NCBI RefSeq assembly: GCF_004327355.1
Contig: NZ_QJUM01000002.1
Span: 124,001 to 188,000, forward strand
Direction: 5' to 3'
DNA: 64,000 bases
Origin: Phytopseudomonas dryadis
GTDB taxonomy: Bacteria; Pseudomonadota; Gammaproteobacteria; Pseudomonadales; Pseudomonadaceae
Part shown: piece after piece, positions 20,857 to 30,654 of the stretch
How positions within the stretch are numbered: the stretch's first letter is position 1
Layout: each line of letters opens with the position of its first letter
Program-made: the position numbers and the translations under genes
The notes under the pieces: model-generated
Told to the model about the DNA's origin: nothing
The model's input: only the letters and a program-made list of their open reading frames with translations
Database searches by the model: none

Positions 20857-22100
20857 CAGTCGACGAACCGACGGAAAACCAGCGAGCCGTTGGTACCACC
20901 AAAACCGAAGGAGTTGGACAGCGCCACGTCGATCGGCATCTTGCGCGCCTGATGCGCGACGAAGTCCAGGTCACAACCTTCGCCCGGCTCGTTCAGGTTG
21001 ATGGTCGGCGGTGCGACCTGATCACGCAGAGCCAGCACGGTGAAGATCGCCTCCACCGCTCCGGCGGCGCCCAGCAGGTGGCCGGTCATCGACTTGGTCG
21101 AGCTGACCGCCAGCGTCTGGGCATGTTCGCCGAACACCGACTTGATCGCCGCCACTTCGGCCTTGTCGCCTGCCGGCGTCGACGTGCCGTGGGCATTGAT
21201 GTACTGGATCTCGGCGGCGCTCACTCCGGCATCGCGCAGGGCATTGGCCATGCAGCGGGCGGCGCCTGCGCCATCATCTGGTGGCGAAGTCATGTGGAAG
21301 GCATCGCCACTCATGCCGAAACCGACCAGCTCGGCGTAGATGTGCGCGCCACGCGCCTGGGCATGCTCCAGTTCCTCGAGCACCAGGGTACCGGCGCCGT
21401 CGGCCAGCACGAAGCCGTCACGGCTCTTGTCCCAGGGGCGACTCGCCGTAGCGGGATCATCGTTGCGCGTGGACAGCGCACGCGCGGCGGCAAAACCACC
21501 GATGCCCAGGCCACAGGCGGCCATTTCCGCACCGCCGGCCACCATCACGTCGGCCTCGCCATAGGCGATGTTGCGGGCCGCCATGCCGATGCAGTGCGTA
21601 CCGGTGGTACAGGCCGTGGAAATGGCGTAGTTCGGCCCCTGCAAGCCCAGATGGATGGAAAGGAAGCCGGAAATCATGTTGATGATCGAGCCGGGCACGA
21701 AGAACGGTGAAATACGCCGCGGCCCCTGCTCGTGCAAGGATCGGCAATTGTTCTCGATATTGGTCAGCCCGCCGATGCCGGAACCGATGGCCACGCCGAT
21801 ACGCTCACGGTTGGCGTCGGTGACCTCCAGACCGCTATCGCGCACGGCCTGGAAACTGGCGGCCAGCCCGTACTGGATGAACAGGTCGAGCTTGCGCGCC
21901 TCTTTGGCGGACAGGTACTGCTCGACATCGAAATTCTTCACCGAACCACCAAAACGGGTGGTGTAGGCGGAAAGATCCATGTGTTCGATCAGGCCGATGC
22001 CACTGCGGCCGGCCAGAATGCCCTGCCAGCTGCTCGGCACATCGTTACCCAGCGGCGACAACATGCCCATACCGGTAACCACGACGCGTCTACGCGACAC
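20856..22100 (-). CDS. fabF: Beta-ketoacyl-ACP synthase II
   Basis: 414 residues. The active-site cysteine is C164 in [11 protein letters not shown], with histidines in [11 protein letters not shown] and [12 protein letters not shown]; all three thiolase-fold residues are present. It elongates acyl-ACP in fatty-acid synthesis. A strong terminator-like hairpin separates it from acpP, which would let acpP be expressed at a higher level than fabF. Confidence 0.97.
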   Translation of the reverse strand: MSRRRVVVTGMGMLSPLGNDVPSSWQGILAGRSGIGLIEHMDLSAYTTRFGGSVKNFDVEQYLSAKEARKLDLFIQYGLAASFQAVRDSGLEVTDANRERIGVAIGSGIGGLTNIENNCRSLHEQGPRRISPFFVPGSIINMISGFLSIHLGLQGPNYAISTACTTGTHCIGMAARNIAYGEADVMVAGGAEMAACGLGIGGFAAARALSTRNDDPATASRPWDKSRDGFVLADGAGTLVLEELEHAQARGAHIYAELVGFGMSGDAFHMTSPPDDGAGAARCMANALRDAGVSAAEIQYINAHGTSTPAGDKAEVAAIKSVFGEHAQTLAVSSTKSMTGHLLGAAGAVEAIFTVLALRDQVAPPTINLNEPGEGCDLDFVAHQARKMPIDVALSNSFGFGGTNGSLVFRRFVD

Positions 22101-22256
22101 AGCAATCTCCTCTTATTGGGTTTTTCGACGCCGGGATGCGCCTGGCAGGCCTTTGCCCAGGCAGGATAGACATCCGGCGGTGGCTTCAGGCGCAATCATG
22201 CCCCTGAATACGCTGACAGGCGCCGTCGGCGCGTCCTGTGCAGCGGGCCGTCAAAG

Positions 22257-22290
22257 AAAAGCCGCACGCCTTTACAGACGTGCGGCTTTT
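22257..22290. terminator. Strong hairpin between acpP and fabF
   Basis: AAAAGCCGCACG and CGTGCGGCTTTT are perfectly complementary over 12 bp around a 10-nt loop, with T-runs on both strands. It lies 25 bp past the acpP stop and probably attenuates read-through into fabF. Confidence 0.85.
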
Positions 22291-22314
22291 CCGAGTCGGG
22301 AAACGACGATCAGC

Positions 22315-22551
22315 TTATTGCGCGTGCGCAGTCACGTAATCGATGGCTTCCTGGACAGTGGTGATCTTCTCGGCTTGCTCGTCCGGGATCTCGGTCTCGA
22401 ATTCTTCCTCGAGAGCCATCACCAGCTCAACGGTGTCAAGAGAGTCGGCACCCAGGTCTTCAACGAAGGAAGCGCTGTTGGTTACTTCTTCTTCCTTCAC
22501 GCCCAGTTGCTCGGCAACGATTTTCTTGACGCGCTCTTCGATGGTGCTCAT
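22315..22551 (-). CDS. acpP: Acyl carrier protein
   Basis: 78 residues, very acidic. The phosphopantetheine serine is S37 in [18 protein letters not shown]. It carries acyl chains for FabD, FabG, FabF and PlsX, all encoded around it. The 195-bp gap up to fabG is AT-rich and likely holds its own promoter. Confidence 0.98.
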   Translation of the reverse strand: MSTIEERVKKIVAEQLGVKEEEVTNSASFVEDLGADSLDTVELVMALEEEFETEIPDEQAEKITTVQEAIDYVTAHAQ

Positions 22552-22746
22552 ACGGTGTTTTCACTCCTATTGGACAAATCCAGCCAGCTGGTTGTGCGGG
22601 CAAGTGTATAGAAAGGGTTTTCAGCATTTCAAGCTGAATGCCAGTGCCCTCAGGAACACGTCAACGATCCGTCTATAAACCTGTTGCAACTTTATAACCA
22701 ATTTTAGACAGCATCTATGACAGATTTCTGAAGGCCCAGGTCACAT

Positions 22747-23490
22747 TCAACTCATGTACATCCCGCCATTCACAGGGATAGTAGCCCCTGTGACATAAGC
22801 TGCACCATCGGAAGCGAGAAAAGCGACCACCTTGGCGATCTCTTCAGCCTGCCCCAGACGGCCCAGCGGAATCTGTGTCAGCAACGCCTCACGCTGCGCC
22901 TGCGGCAACTCACGGGTCATGTCGGTATCGATGAAACCCGGTGCCACCGCATTCACGGTAATCGAGCGCGAACCGACCTCACGGGCCAGCGCACGACCGA
23001 AACCTTCCAGGCCGGCCTTGGCCGCTGCGTAATTCACCTGGCCGGCGTTGCCCATGGCACCCACCACCGAACCGATGCTGATGATACGCCCGAAACGCGC
23101 CTTGGTCATGCCGCGCAGCACAGCCTTCGACAAACGATAGAGGCTGTTGAGGTTGGTATCGATGACGTCATACCACTCGTCGTCCTTCATGCGCAGCATC
23201 AGGTTGTCACGGGTGATGCCGGCATTGTTGACCAGCACCAGCACCTGACCGAAATCCTTCTGGATCTTTTCCAGGGTGGCCGCGACGGATTCGTCGTTGC
23301 TCACGTCGAGCATCAGGCCAGTGCCTTCGATGCCGTTTTCCTTGAGGGTGGCGGCGATGCGCTCGGCACCCGCCTCGGACGTTGCGGTACCGATGACCAC
23401 GGCCCCCTGACGCCCCAGCTCCAGGGCAATCGCCTGGCCAATGCCGCGGCTTGCGCCAGTGACCAGGGCAACCTTACCTTGCAGACTCAT
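22747..23490 (-). CDS. fabG: 3-oxoacyl-ACP reductase
   Basis: 247 residues from the ATG at 23490, preceded by GAGGAGAAG; an in-frame ATG six codons earlier lacks such a site. It has the NADPH motif TGASRGIG, then NNAG, and the Ser-Tyr-Lys triad (IISIGSVVGAMGNAGQVNYAAAKAG). It reduces 3-oxoacyl-ACP. It lies 14 bp after fabD. Confidence 0.97.
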   Translation of the reverse strand: MSLQGKVALVTGASRGIGQAIALELGRQGAVVIGTATSEAGAERIAATLKENGIEGTGLMLDVSNDESVAATLEKIQKDFGQVLVLVNNAGITRDNLMLRMKDDEWYDVIDTNLNSLYRLSKAVLRGMTKARFGRIISIGSVVGAMGNAGQVNYAAAKAGLEGFGRALAREVGSRSITVNAVAPGFIDTDMTRELPQAQREALLTQIPLGRLGQAEEIAKVVAFLASDGAAYVTGATIPVNGGMYMS

Positions 23491-23504
23491 ACTCTTCTCC
23501 TCGT

Positions 23505-24443
23505 TCAAGCCAGTGCCGCGCGCGCGGCGGCAAAGGCTTCAGGGGTGTCCAGGTTGTGCGTGTTGACGCCCTTGACACAACGCTTGTTCAGACCCGAAAG
23601 CACCTTGCCCGGGCCGCATTCGACCAGATCGGTCACGCCCTGCCCGGCAAGACAGACCATCGACTCGACCCAGCGCACCGGGCTGTAGAGCTGCGCCAGC
23701 AGGTCGCGCTTGAGGGTCTCGAGATCGGCCACGACCGCGGCGCTGACATTCTGCACCAGGGCAATCTGCGGCGCCTGCCAGGCGATATCGGCGACGGCCG
23801 CGGCGAAACGCTCGGCAGCCGGACGCATCAGCTCGCAATGGGACGGCACACTGACCGGCAACGGCAAGGCACGCTTGGCGCCACGCGCCTTGCACGCCTC
23901 GACGGCACGGGCGACAGCGGCTGCGCCGCCAGCGATCACCACCTGGCCCGGGGCATTGAAATTGACCGCGCTGACCACCTCACCCTGCGCCGCTTCGGCA
24001 CAGGCGGCCAGCACGTCGGCATCCTCCAGGCCGAGAATGGCGGCCATGCCACCCTGCCCGGCCGGAACGGCCTGCTGCATCAGTTGCCCGCGCAGCTCGA
24101 CCAGCTTCACCGCCTCGGCGAAGCCCAGGCTACCGGCGGCAACCAGCGCGGAATATTCGCCCAGGCTGTGCCCGGCGACATAGGCCGGGCGCGCACCACT
24201 CTCGGCCAGCCACAGGCGCCACAGGGCAACGGAGGCGGCCAGAATGGCCGGCTGGGTCTTGTCGGTCTGGTTCAGTTGCTCTTCCGGGCCTTGCTGGGTC
24301 AGCGCCCACAGGTCGTAACCCAGCGCAGCGGAAGCCTCGGCAAAGGTGTCGAGAATCAGCGCATGTTGCGCGCCATGCCCGGCCAGCATGGTCAGGGCTT
24401 GCGAACCCTGACCGGGAAAGACGAATGCGAGGGATGCAGACAT
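23505..24443 (-). CDS. fabD: Malonyl-CoA:ACP transacylase
   Basis: 312 residues. Nucleophile S93 lies in GHSLGEYSAL, with the N-terminal FPGQGSQ motif and the catalytic His in VPSHCELM. It loads malonyl onto ACP. It lies between plsX and fabG on the same strand. Confidence 0.97.
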   Translation of the reverse strand: MSASLAFVFPGQGSQALTMLAGHGAQHALILDTFAEASAALGYDLWALTQQGPEEQLNQTDKTQPAILAASVALWRLWLAESGARPAYVAGHSLGEYSALVAAGSLGFAEAVKLVELRGQLMQQAVPAGQGGMAAILGLEDADVLAACAEAAQGEVVSAVNFNAPGQVVIAGGAAAVARAVEACKARGAKRALPLPVSVPSHCELMRPAAERFAAAVADIAWQAPQIALVQNVSAAVVADLETLKRDLLAQLYSPVRWVESMVCLAGQGVTDLVECGPGKVLSGLNKRCVKGVNTHNLDTPEAFAAARAALA

Positions 24444-24542
24444 GTAACGGTTCCCTTAGTGGTCTTGTCGTCGGAAAAATTGACACCTGCCTCGGCAAGC
24501 GCTCGAAAACTGAAATTTTGGATGGCGGCCCATCCCAAGTGG

Positions 24543-25559
24543 TCACATATTACGGATCAAGTGCTCAATCCGACCACTCAGTCGCTGCGGCAAATTCTCC
24601 TGCACATCGGTCATTGCCCTGCGAATGGCGCTCTTTATACCATCCGGCCCGGCACTGCCGTGACTCTTCACCACGATACCCTGCAGACCGAGAAAACTCG
24701 CGCCATTGTGGCGCGCAGGCGCCAGCTCGCTACGCAGATGACGCAGCAGCGGCAACGCCAGCAGGCCCGCGACGCGCCCCAGCAGCGTGCTGCGAAACAG
24801 CGCCTCGAGCCGCGACACGATCATGGTCACCAGCCCTTCGCTGGACTTCAGCAACACGTTGCCGACGAAACCATCGCACACCAGCACATCGGCATCGCCG
24901 CGATACAGCCCGTCACCCTCGACGAAGCCGACATAGTTGAGCCCCTCTATACCCTCGAGCAGCGCAGCCGCCTGCTTGACCTGCTGATTGCCCTTGGTTT
25001 CTTCGCTACCAACGTTGAGCAGACCGACCCGCGGCGATACCGTGCCCTGCACTTCGGCAGCCACCGCCCCCATGATCGCGAACTGGCACAGGTGTTCGGC
25101 GGTACAGTCGACGTTGGCTCCCAGATCCAGCAGATGGCAGACGCCATTGCGACTCGGGATGGCCGCGATCATCGCCGGCCGGTCGATACCCGGCAGGGTC
25201 TTCAGCACATGCCGCGACAGCGCCATCAGGGCACCGGTATTGCCAGCACTGACGCAGGCATGGGCGCGCCCGTCGCGCACCACTTCGAGGGCCACGCGCA
25301 TGGAGGAGTCCGGCTTGCCGCGCAGGGCCTGGCCTGGACGCTCGCCCATGTCGATGGACTCGGCAGCGTGCTCGATCTGCAGGCGCGAGCGATCGACGTC
25401 GGGAATTCCAGCGATCAGGGTTTCGATAAGGGAGGCTTGGCCGACGAGAACCAGGTGCAGCGAGGGGAAATCAGCCAGGCAGGCGACGCTGGCCGGAACA
25501 ATGCAGTGGGGACCGAAGTCCCCACCCATTGCATCAATCGCGATGATCGGAGCGGACAA
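24543..25559 (-). CDS. plsX: Phosphate acyltransferase PlsX
   Basis: 338 residues beginning [20 protein letters not shown], the standard PlsX opening. Later motifs are [36 protein letters not shown] and [22 protein letters not shown]. It turns acyl-ACP into acyl-phosphate for phospholipid synthesis. It follows rpmF by 3 bp. Confidence 0.97.
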   Translation of the reverse strand: MSAPIIAIDAMGGDFGPHCIVPASVACLADFPSLHLVLVGQASLIETLIAGIPDVDRSRLQIEHAAESIDMGERPGQALRGKPDSSMRVALEVVRDGRAHACVSAGNTGALMALSRHVLKTLPGIDRPAMIAAIPSRNGVCHLLDLGANVDCTAEHLCQFAIMGAVAAEVQGTVSPRVGLLNVGSEETKGNQQVKQAAALLEGIEGLNYVGFVEGDGLYRGDADVLVCDGFVGNVLLKSSEGLVTMIVSRLEALFRSTLLGRVAGLLALPLLRHLRSELAPARHNGASFLGLQGIVVKSHGSAGPDGIKSAIRRAMTDVQENLPQRLSGRIEHLIRNM

Positions 25560-25562
25560 GGA

Positions 25563-25745
25563 TTACTCGTCAGCGCCCTTGTCGATCACCTTGCGACCAC
25601 GGTAAACGCCTTCCGGCGATACGTGGTGGCGCAGGTGAACTTCACCGGTGCTCTTCTCCACGGACAGAGCGTTACCCTCGAGGGCATCGTGCGAACGACG
25701 CATGTCGCGGGCGGAACGGGATTTTTTGTTCTGCTGAACAGCCAT
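25563..25745 (-). CDS. rpmF: 50S ribosomal protein L32
   Basis: 60 residues: [20 protein letters not shown], then [19 protein letters not shown]. No zinc-binding cysteine pairs are present, so this is the cysteine-free form typical of gammaproteobacteria. It lies 13 bp after yceD and 3 bp before plsX. Confidence 0.97.
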   Translation of the reverse strand: MAVQQNKKSRSARDMRRSHDALEGNALSVEKSTGEVHLRHHVSPEGVYRGRKVIDKGADE

Positions 25746-25758
25746 AATTGATTAACTC

Positions 25759-26286
25759 CTAAACGTTTGGGTCACGCTTTAACTGTGCCAATACACTGAA
25801 CGGGTTGGACCGCGTTACCTCGTCCTCGCTCGACTCGGGCTCTTCAAGGCCCGCCGGCTGCTGGCAATCTTCTGGGTCATGTACCGGCACGATGGGCAAG
25901 GCGAGCAACAGCTCATCCTCGACCAGCGCCAGCAGATCCAACGGATCCTCACCCAACTCCAGTACGTCATAGCCTTTCGGCACTGACTGGGTATTGGCGC
26001 CCTCCTTCACCACAGCGTAATCACACTCGCTGTGAATCGGCAGAGCAACCAGATCCAGACAACGCTGGCAAACCATCTTGACTTCGACCTCCAGCGAACT
26101 GTGGATCACCACAGCATGCCGCTCGTCACGCTCGAAAGAGAACTTCGCACGCACGCTACCGCTGTTATCAGCGAGAGGATCGCAGAGCCTCGACAAATCA
26201 GCCAGCGGCACATCACCCTGGAGGGTGGCGCCACGATCAGCAAGTTTGCGCGGATCAACGTGAGGTGGAATCGGGCCATTTGACAT
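25759..26286 (-). CDS. yceD: YceD/DUF177 family protein (23S rRNA accumulation)
   Basis: 175 residues. DUF177 features are VICRCL-type cysteines (KMVCQRCLDLVALPIHSECDYAVV) and the acidic C-terminal part DLLALVEDELLLALPIVPVHD. It precedes rpmF, the nearly universal partner. The family supports 23S rRNA processing or accumulation. The divergent maf gene starts 113 bp away. Confidence 0.92.
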   Translation of the reverse strand: MSNGPIPPHVDPRKLADRGATLQGDVPLADLSRLCDPLADNSGSVRAKFSFERDERHAVVIHSSLEVEVKMVCQRCLDLVALPIHSECDYAVVKEGANTQSVPKGYDVLELGEDPLDLLALVEDELLLALPIVPVHDPEDCQQPAGLEEPESSEDEVTRSNPFSVLAQLKRDPNV

Positions 26287-26398
26287 AGGCGCCGCATTCT
26301 AGGGATGCAACTGGCCGCTGTCAAAGGAAATTCAGCCTGTCCAGCGCCCTGGTCGACGGCTAGAATCCTGCGTCCGATCGCCTGTCAGGACAACGCCG

Positions 26399-26977
26399 AT
26401 GCTGCCGCTGGTACTCGCTTCCAGTTCCCCCTATCGCCGCGAGCTGCTGGCCCGCCTGCGCCGCCCCTTCGAATGGGCGGCACCCGCCATCGATGAAAGC
26501 CGCCGGGAGGGCGAAACCGCCTCGGACATGGTTCGCCGGCTGGCTCAGGAAAAGGCCCGGGTTCTGGCCGGGCGCTATCCGCGACACCTGATCATCGGTT
26601 CCGACCAGGCCGCCGTGCTCGGCGATCAGATACTCGGCAAACCGCACAGCCATGAACGGGCCCATGCCCAGCTGTGCGCGGCCAGCGGCAACAGCGTGAC
26701 CTTTCTCACCGGCCTGGCGCTGCTCGACAGCGAACGCGACACATGCCAGGTCGATTGTATCGCCTATACCGTGCACTTTCGCCAGCTCAGCGCCACGCAG
26801 ATCGATCGCTACCTGCGGGCCGAGCAGCCCTTCGACTGCGCCGGCAGCTTCAAGGCAGAAGGCCTGGGCATCAGCCTGTTCCGCGGCACCGAGGGTAGCG
26901 ACGTCACCAGCCTCATCGGTCTGCCGCTGATTCGCCTGGTCGACATGCTGCAGCAGGCCGGCATCGAGGTGCCCTGA
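26399..26977 (+). CDS. Maf-like nucleotide pyrophosphatase (YceF type)
   Basis: 192 residues: LVLASSSPYRRELLARLRRPF, the catalytic region IIGSDQAAVLGDQILGKPHS, and the YceF-type C-terminus EGSDVTSLIGLPLIRLVDML. Enzymes of this subgroup hydrolyse 7-methyl-GTP and related non-canonical nucleotides. It is divergent from the yceD-rpmF-plsX operon, as in E. coli and Pseudomonas. Confidence 0.93.
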   Translation: MLPLVLASSSPYRRELLARLRRPFEWAAPAIDESRREGETASDMVRRLAQEKARVLAGRYPRHLIIGSDQAAVLGDQILGKPHSHERAHAQLCAASGNSVTFLTGLALLDSERDTCQVDCIAYTVHFRQLSATQIDRYLRAEQPFDCAGSFKAEGLGISLFRGTEGSDVTSLIGLPLIRLVDMLQQAGIEVP

Positions 26978-27193
26978 TCCCCCTCGGCTTGCCACTGCCT
27001 ATAAAGGACATGCCGTGGACACGCCGCATTCCATGCTGCGAAACCATCTAAGCTAATTCATTTAAATTATTTGTTTAGATTTTTTTAGATCGTCTAGTTT
27101 GTACATACCGGATCACCGGACCCCTGCCAAACCCAGAAGCGTCCCGTGACCCGCCACTCGTAGATGGCTGGCACGTCATCCATGAGGTCTGTC

Positions 27194-28162
27194 ATGCCCC
27201 AGTTCCGCCACGCGCTCCCCCGCGCTCTGTTTTCCACCGGCCTGCTGCTCGGGCTCCTCACCCTGTTGCCCCAGGCCAACGCCGAAACCCTGCGCATCGG
27301 CTACCAGAAATCCTCGACCCTGATCAGCATCCTGAAGAGCCAGGGCACGCTGGAAAAGGCGTTGAGTGCCCAGGGCATCGACATCAGTTGGCATGAATTC
27401 CCCAACGGCCAGCCCCTGCTGGAATCGTTGAACGTGGGCAACATCGACCTCTCCGCCGATGTCGCCGATACGGTGCCGGTGTTCGCCCAGGCCGCCGGTG
27501 CCCAGCTCATCTATTTCGCCCAGGAAGCGCCTTCGCCCGCCGCCCAGGCCATCATCGTGCGCGGGGATTCGCCGATCCACAGCCTGGCCGACCTCAAAGG
27601 CAAGAAGGTCGCGGTGACCAAGGCCGCCGGCAGCCACTACCTGCTGATCGCCGCACTGGCCAAGGCAGGGCTGAAATTCAATGACGTGCAGCCCGCCTAC
27701 CTGACGCCCGCCGACGGCCGCGCCGCCTTCGAGAACAAGCGGGTCGACGCCTGGGTGACCTGGGAGCCCTTCCTCAGTGGCGCCCAGCAGCAACTGCCCA
27801 CCCGCACCCTGGCCGACGGCGAGGGCCTGGCCGACTACCAACGCTATTACCTGACCAGCACGCGCTTTGCCGAGGCTCACCCACAGGCGCTCGAGGTGGT
27901 ATTCGCCGAACTGGTCAAAACCGGTGACTGGCTGCGCGCCAACCCACGCCAGGCCGCCGAACTGCTCGGCCCACTGTGGGGCAACCTGGACCCGAGCATC
28001 GTCGAAAAGGCCAATGCACGTCGCAGCTATCAGGTACGCGCCGTACAACCGGACAGCCTGCAGGAGCAGCAGAAAATCGCCGACGCCTTCTTCGCCGAAG
28101 GCCTGCTGCCCAAGCCGGTGGACGCACTGGATGTGGCCATCTGGCCGGCGGAGAAACCCTGA
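27194..28162 (+). CDS. Sulfonate-type ABC transporter substrate-binding protein (SsuA-like)
   Basis: About 322 residues. The ATG at 27194 (MPQFRHALPRALFSTGLLLG) has GAGG seven bases upstream and is preferred to ATGs at 27164 and 27182. A signal peptide ends near ANA. The mature part is SsuA/TauA-like: LRIGYQKSSTLISILKSQG, GNIDLSADVADTVPVFAQAAGA, KVAVTKAAGSHYLLIAALAKAG, FENKRVDAWVTWEPFLS. It would bind aliphatic sulfonates in the periplasm. No permease or ATPase is adjacent, so it must share one. Its stop overlaps the next gene by one base. The upstream 150 bp are AT-rich. Confidence 0.85.
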   Translation: MPQFRHALPRALFSTGLLLGLLTLLPQANAETLRIGYQKSSTLISILKSQGTLEKALSAQGIDISWHEFPNGQPLLESLNVGNIDLSADVADTVPVFAQAAGAQLIYFAQEAPSPAAQAIIVRGDSPIHSLADLKGKKVAVTKAAGSHYLLIAALAKAGLKFNDVQPAYLTPADGRAAFENKRVDAWVTWEPFLSGAQQQLPTRTLADGEGLADYQRYYLTSTRFAEAHPQALEVVFAELVKTGDWLRANPRQAAELLGPLWGNLDPSIVEKANARRSYQVRAVQPDSLQEQQKIADAFFAEGLLPKPVDALDVAIWPAEKP

Positions 28163-29388
28163 TGAGCGCCGAGCTCAGACCGGCTTTCGATACCAGCCAG
28201 CCGCTGTTCGAACCGCGCCTGTTCCCCGCCGACTTCGGCAGCCGCAGCGTCAAGATCGAACGCCTGGCCCGTCGGCTGGCGGCCACCGCCGTAGAACGCG
28301 ACCGGCGCGGCGGCAGCGCCCAACACGAGCGCCAACTGCTACGCGACAGCGGCCTGCTGACCCTGGCCATCCCGCAACAGTTCGGCGGCCAGGACGTACC
28401 CTGGCCGGAGATCTACCGTATCGTCCGCCACCTGGCGGCCGTCGACAGTTCCCTGGCCCACCTCTTCGCCTTCCAGCACCTGCAGGTGGCGACCATCCTG
28501 CTGTTCGGCAGCGCCGACCAGCAACGCCACTGGCTCGGCCGTACCGTGCACGAGCGCTGGTTCTGGGGTAACGCGACCAACGGCCGCGACAATGGCCTGA
28601 CGCTCTCGCGACGCGAGGAACACTACGAGCTCAATGGCCACAAGTCGTTCTGCTCCGGCGCCCTGGGCGCCGATGCGCTGGTGGTCAGCGTTCCACGTGG
28701 CAATGCACCGCAGGATCGGGTCATGCTGGTACTGCCGAGCCAGCGCGAAGGCCTGGCGATCAACGACGACTGGGACGGTTTCGGCCAACGCCAGACCGAC
28801 AGCGGCACGGTGCAGTTCGACTCGGTGTTCGTCGACAGCAGCGAGATCCTCGGGCCCAGCGGCATCAGCCCGCGTACGACGCTGCGCGCCTGCCTGTCGC
28901 AGCTGATCCTCACCCAGCTCTACCTGGGCAACGCCCAGGGCGCCCTCGATGCCGCCCTGCGCTACACCCGCGAGCAGAGCCGTGCCTGGCCGGGCTCCGG
29001 CGTGGATACGGCCAGCGCAGATCCGTTCATCCAGCAACGCTATGGCGAACTCTGGCTGCGCTACCGCAGCGCCCTGCCCCTGGCCGAAGCGGCCGCGCAG
29101 CGCCTGCAGGCGGCCTGGGAGAAACCGGCCCTGACCGCCGCCGAACGCGCCGACGTGGCCCTGGCCATCAGCGAGGCGAAAGTGGTCAGCGCCCGGGCAG
29201 CGCTGGATATCACCGCGCAGATCTTCGACACCATGGGCGCCCGCGCCACCAGTTCCAGCTACGGCTTCGACCGCTTCTGGCGCAACGTGCGCGTGCATAC
29301 CCTGCACGACCCGCTGGACTACAAGGTGCGCGACCTCGGCCACTGGCTGCTCAGCGGCCAGGGCCCGACGCCATCGCTGTATGGCTGA
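28162..29388 (+). CDS. Acyl-CoA dehydrogenase-fold monooxygenase (DszC/SfnB-like)
   Basis: 408 residues with the acyl-CoA dehydrogenase fold but sulfur-acquisition type features: LLRDSGLLTLAIPQQFGGQD, FAFQHLQVATILLFGSADQQ, FWGNATNGRDNGLTLSRREE, and the C-terminal TMGARATSSSYGFDRFWRNV, where the last segment matches DszC-like flavin monooxygenases (FDRFWRN). Such enzymes use reduced flavin and oxygen to oxidise organosulfur compounds. Its start is fused to the SsuA-like stop (TGATG). Exact substrate unknown. Confidence 0.8.
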   Translation: MSAELRPAFDTSQPLFEPRLFPADFGSRSVKIERLARRLAATAVERDRRGGSAQHERQLLRDSGLLTLAIPQQFGGQDVPWPEIYRIVRHLAAVDSSLAHLFAFQHLQVATILLFGSADQQRHWLGRTVHERWFWGNATNGRDNGLTLSRREEHYELNGHKSFCSGALGADALVVSVPRGNAPQDRVMLVLPSQREGLAINDDWDGFGQRQTDSGTVQFDSVFVDSSEILGPSGISPRTTLRACLSQLILTQLYLGNAQGALDAALRYTREQSRAWPGSGVDTASADPFIQQRYGELWLRYRSALPLAEAAAQRLQAAWEKPALTAAERADVALAISEAKVVSARAALDITAQIFDTMGARATSSSYGFDRFWRNVRVHTLHDPLDYKVRDLGHWLLSGQGPTPSLYG

Positions 29389-29504
29389 GGCCCGGCAAGC
29401 GAATACCACAAGGAAGCAACAGGGAGGGAGCACAGCATCGACGAACCCATGCAGAGCGACCATTCGAAGCAAGCCCTTACTGCCTAAGTACAAGGAGAGT
29501 CACC

Positions 29505-30431
29505 ATGCGCATCCGATCATTGCTGGGCGCTGGCGTCGTTGCCGTCTCGGCGCTGCTATCCGCCGCACCGAGCTGGGCCGCCAGCGAATTCCTGGTCAGC
29601 ACCGACTGGCTGGAAAAGAATCTCGACAACCCCAAGGTACGCATCATCGAGGTCAGTGTGGTGCCGGGCGTATATGAACGCGGCCATATTCCCGGCGCCG
29701 TCAACCTGGCCTGGCACAGCGACCTGGTCGACCCGGTGAAACGCGACATCGCCAGCCAGGAAAACCTGCAGAGCCTGCTGCGCAAGGCCGGCGTATCCAG
29801 CGACACCACCACCATTCTCTACGGCGACAACAACAACTGGTTCGCCGCCTGGGGCGCCTGGGTGTTCGACGTGTACGGCGTGCAGAACGTCAAACTGCTC
29901 GATGGCGGCCGGGTCAAGTGGGAAGCCGAGAAACGCACCCTGAGCAATCGCGCCAGCACCCCGCCCGCTGGCGACGTGACGCTGAAGGCGGCCAACCAGG
30001 CGCTGCGTGCCTACCTGCCGGACGTACTGGCCGTGGCCGAACAACGCAGCGATGCGAAACTGGTGGATATCCGCTCGCCGGACGAGTTCAACGGCAAGGT
30101 CTTCGCCCCCCAGGGCGTGCAAGAACTGGCCGTGCGCGCCGGCCACGTGCCTGGCGCGGTGAACGTGCCCTGGGGTGAGGCGGTGGCCGCCGACGGCACC
30201 TTCAAATCGGCCAATGAGCTGAAGCAGATCTACGCCGCGGTCGGCATCGACGGCAGCAAGCCGATCATCACCTACTGCCGCATCGGCGAGCGCTCCAGCC
30301 ACACCTGGTTCGCCCTGAAGAAAATCCTCGGTTACGAGGTACGCAACTACGACGGCTCCTGGACCGAATACGGCAATGCCGTCGGCGTACCGGTAGTCAA
30401 CGTCGCCGGGACGGTCTGGGGCGGCAAGTAA
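29505..30431 (+). CDS. Exported two-domain rhodanese-type sulfurtransferase
   Basis: 308 residues with a signal peptide cut near SWA|ASEF. Two rhodanese domains follow. The first (FLVSTDWLEKNLDNPKVRII) lacks the active cysteine and has GDNNNWFAAW at its loop. The second carries the catalytic loop ITYCRIGERSSHTW. Rhodaneses move sulfane sulfur, for example from thiosulfate to cyanide or a thiol. A 116-bp gap with AAGGAG precedes the start. The terminator at 30459 ends this transcript. Confidence 0.9.
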   Translation: MRIRSLLGAGVVAVSALLSAAPSWAASEFLVSTDWLEKNLDNPKVRIIEVSVVPGVYERGHIPGAVNLAWHSDLVDPVKRDIASQENLQSLLRKAGVSSDTTTILYGDNNNWFAAWGAWVFDVYGVQNVKLLDGGRVKWEAEKRTLSNRASTPPAGDVTLKAANQALRAYLPDVLAVAEQRSDAKLVDIRSPDEFNGKVFAPQGVQELAVRAGHVPGAVNVPWGEAVAADGTFKSANELKQIYAAVGIDGSKPIITYCRIGERSSHTWFALKKILGYEVRNYDGSWTEYGNAVGVPVVNVAGTVWGGK

Positions 30432-30458
30432 CCGCTAGCGATCAGCGATTCCTTTTAT

Positions 30459-30496
30459 GGGGCGGGCGCGCCAGACATGGCGTCCGCCCCTTTTTT
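30459..30496 (+). terminator. Terminator of the sulfurtransferase transcript
   Basis: GGGGCGG pairs with CCGCCCC, with further inner pairing GCGCC/GGCGT, followed by TTTTTT. It starts 28 bp past the stop. Confidence 0.85.
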
Positions 30497-30512
30497 GTGA
30501 GGCCACTGCCCC

Positions 30513-30581
30513 GGGTATCGCTTCGCTCCACGCCGCTCTACAAACCACGTCCCGTCGCCTGGGTTGAGCGAAGCGATACCC
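30513..30581. repeat. REP-like long inverted repeat
   Basis: GGGTATCGCTTCGCTC (30513-30528) and its exact reverse complement (30566-30581) flank 37 bp. This core is a familiar REP-type sequence in Pseudomonas intergenic DNA. It sits between a terminator and the YeeE start. Confidence 0.7.
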
Positions 30582-30654
30582 AGGGTTTGTCCCCGAAGCA
30601 GCGTTAACCTCTTCAATCTTAACGTCCCCGATTCCACCCAACGGACAACCGTCA

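Noticed and set aside
23556..25751. Long plus-strand frame opposite fabD-plsX-rpmF
   Set aside because: Shadow of three well-conserved minus-strand genes; composition is His/Gln/Arg-rich as expected for antisense of GC-rich genes.
27163..27180. TGGCAC motif resembling a sigma54 -24 box upstream of the sulfonate-binding gene
   Set aside because: The -12 GC at the proper spacing is absent and the motif runs into the start codons, so a sigma54 promoter is not supported.
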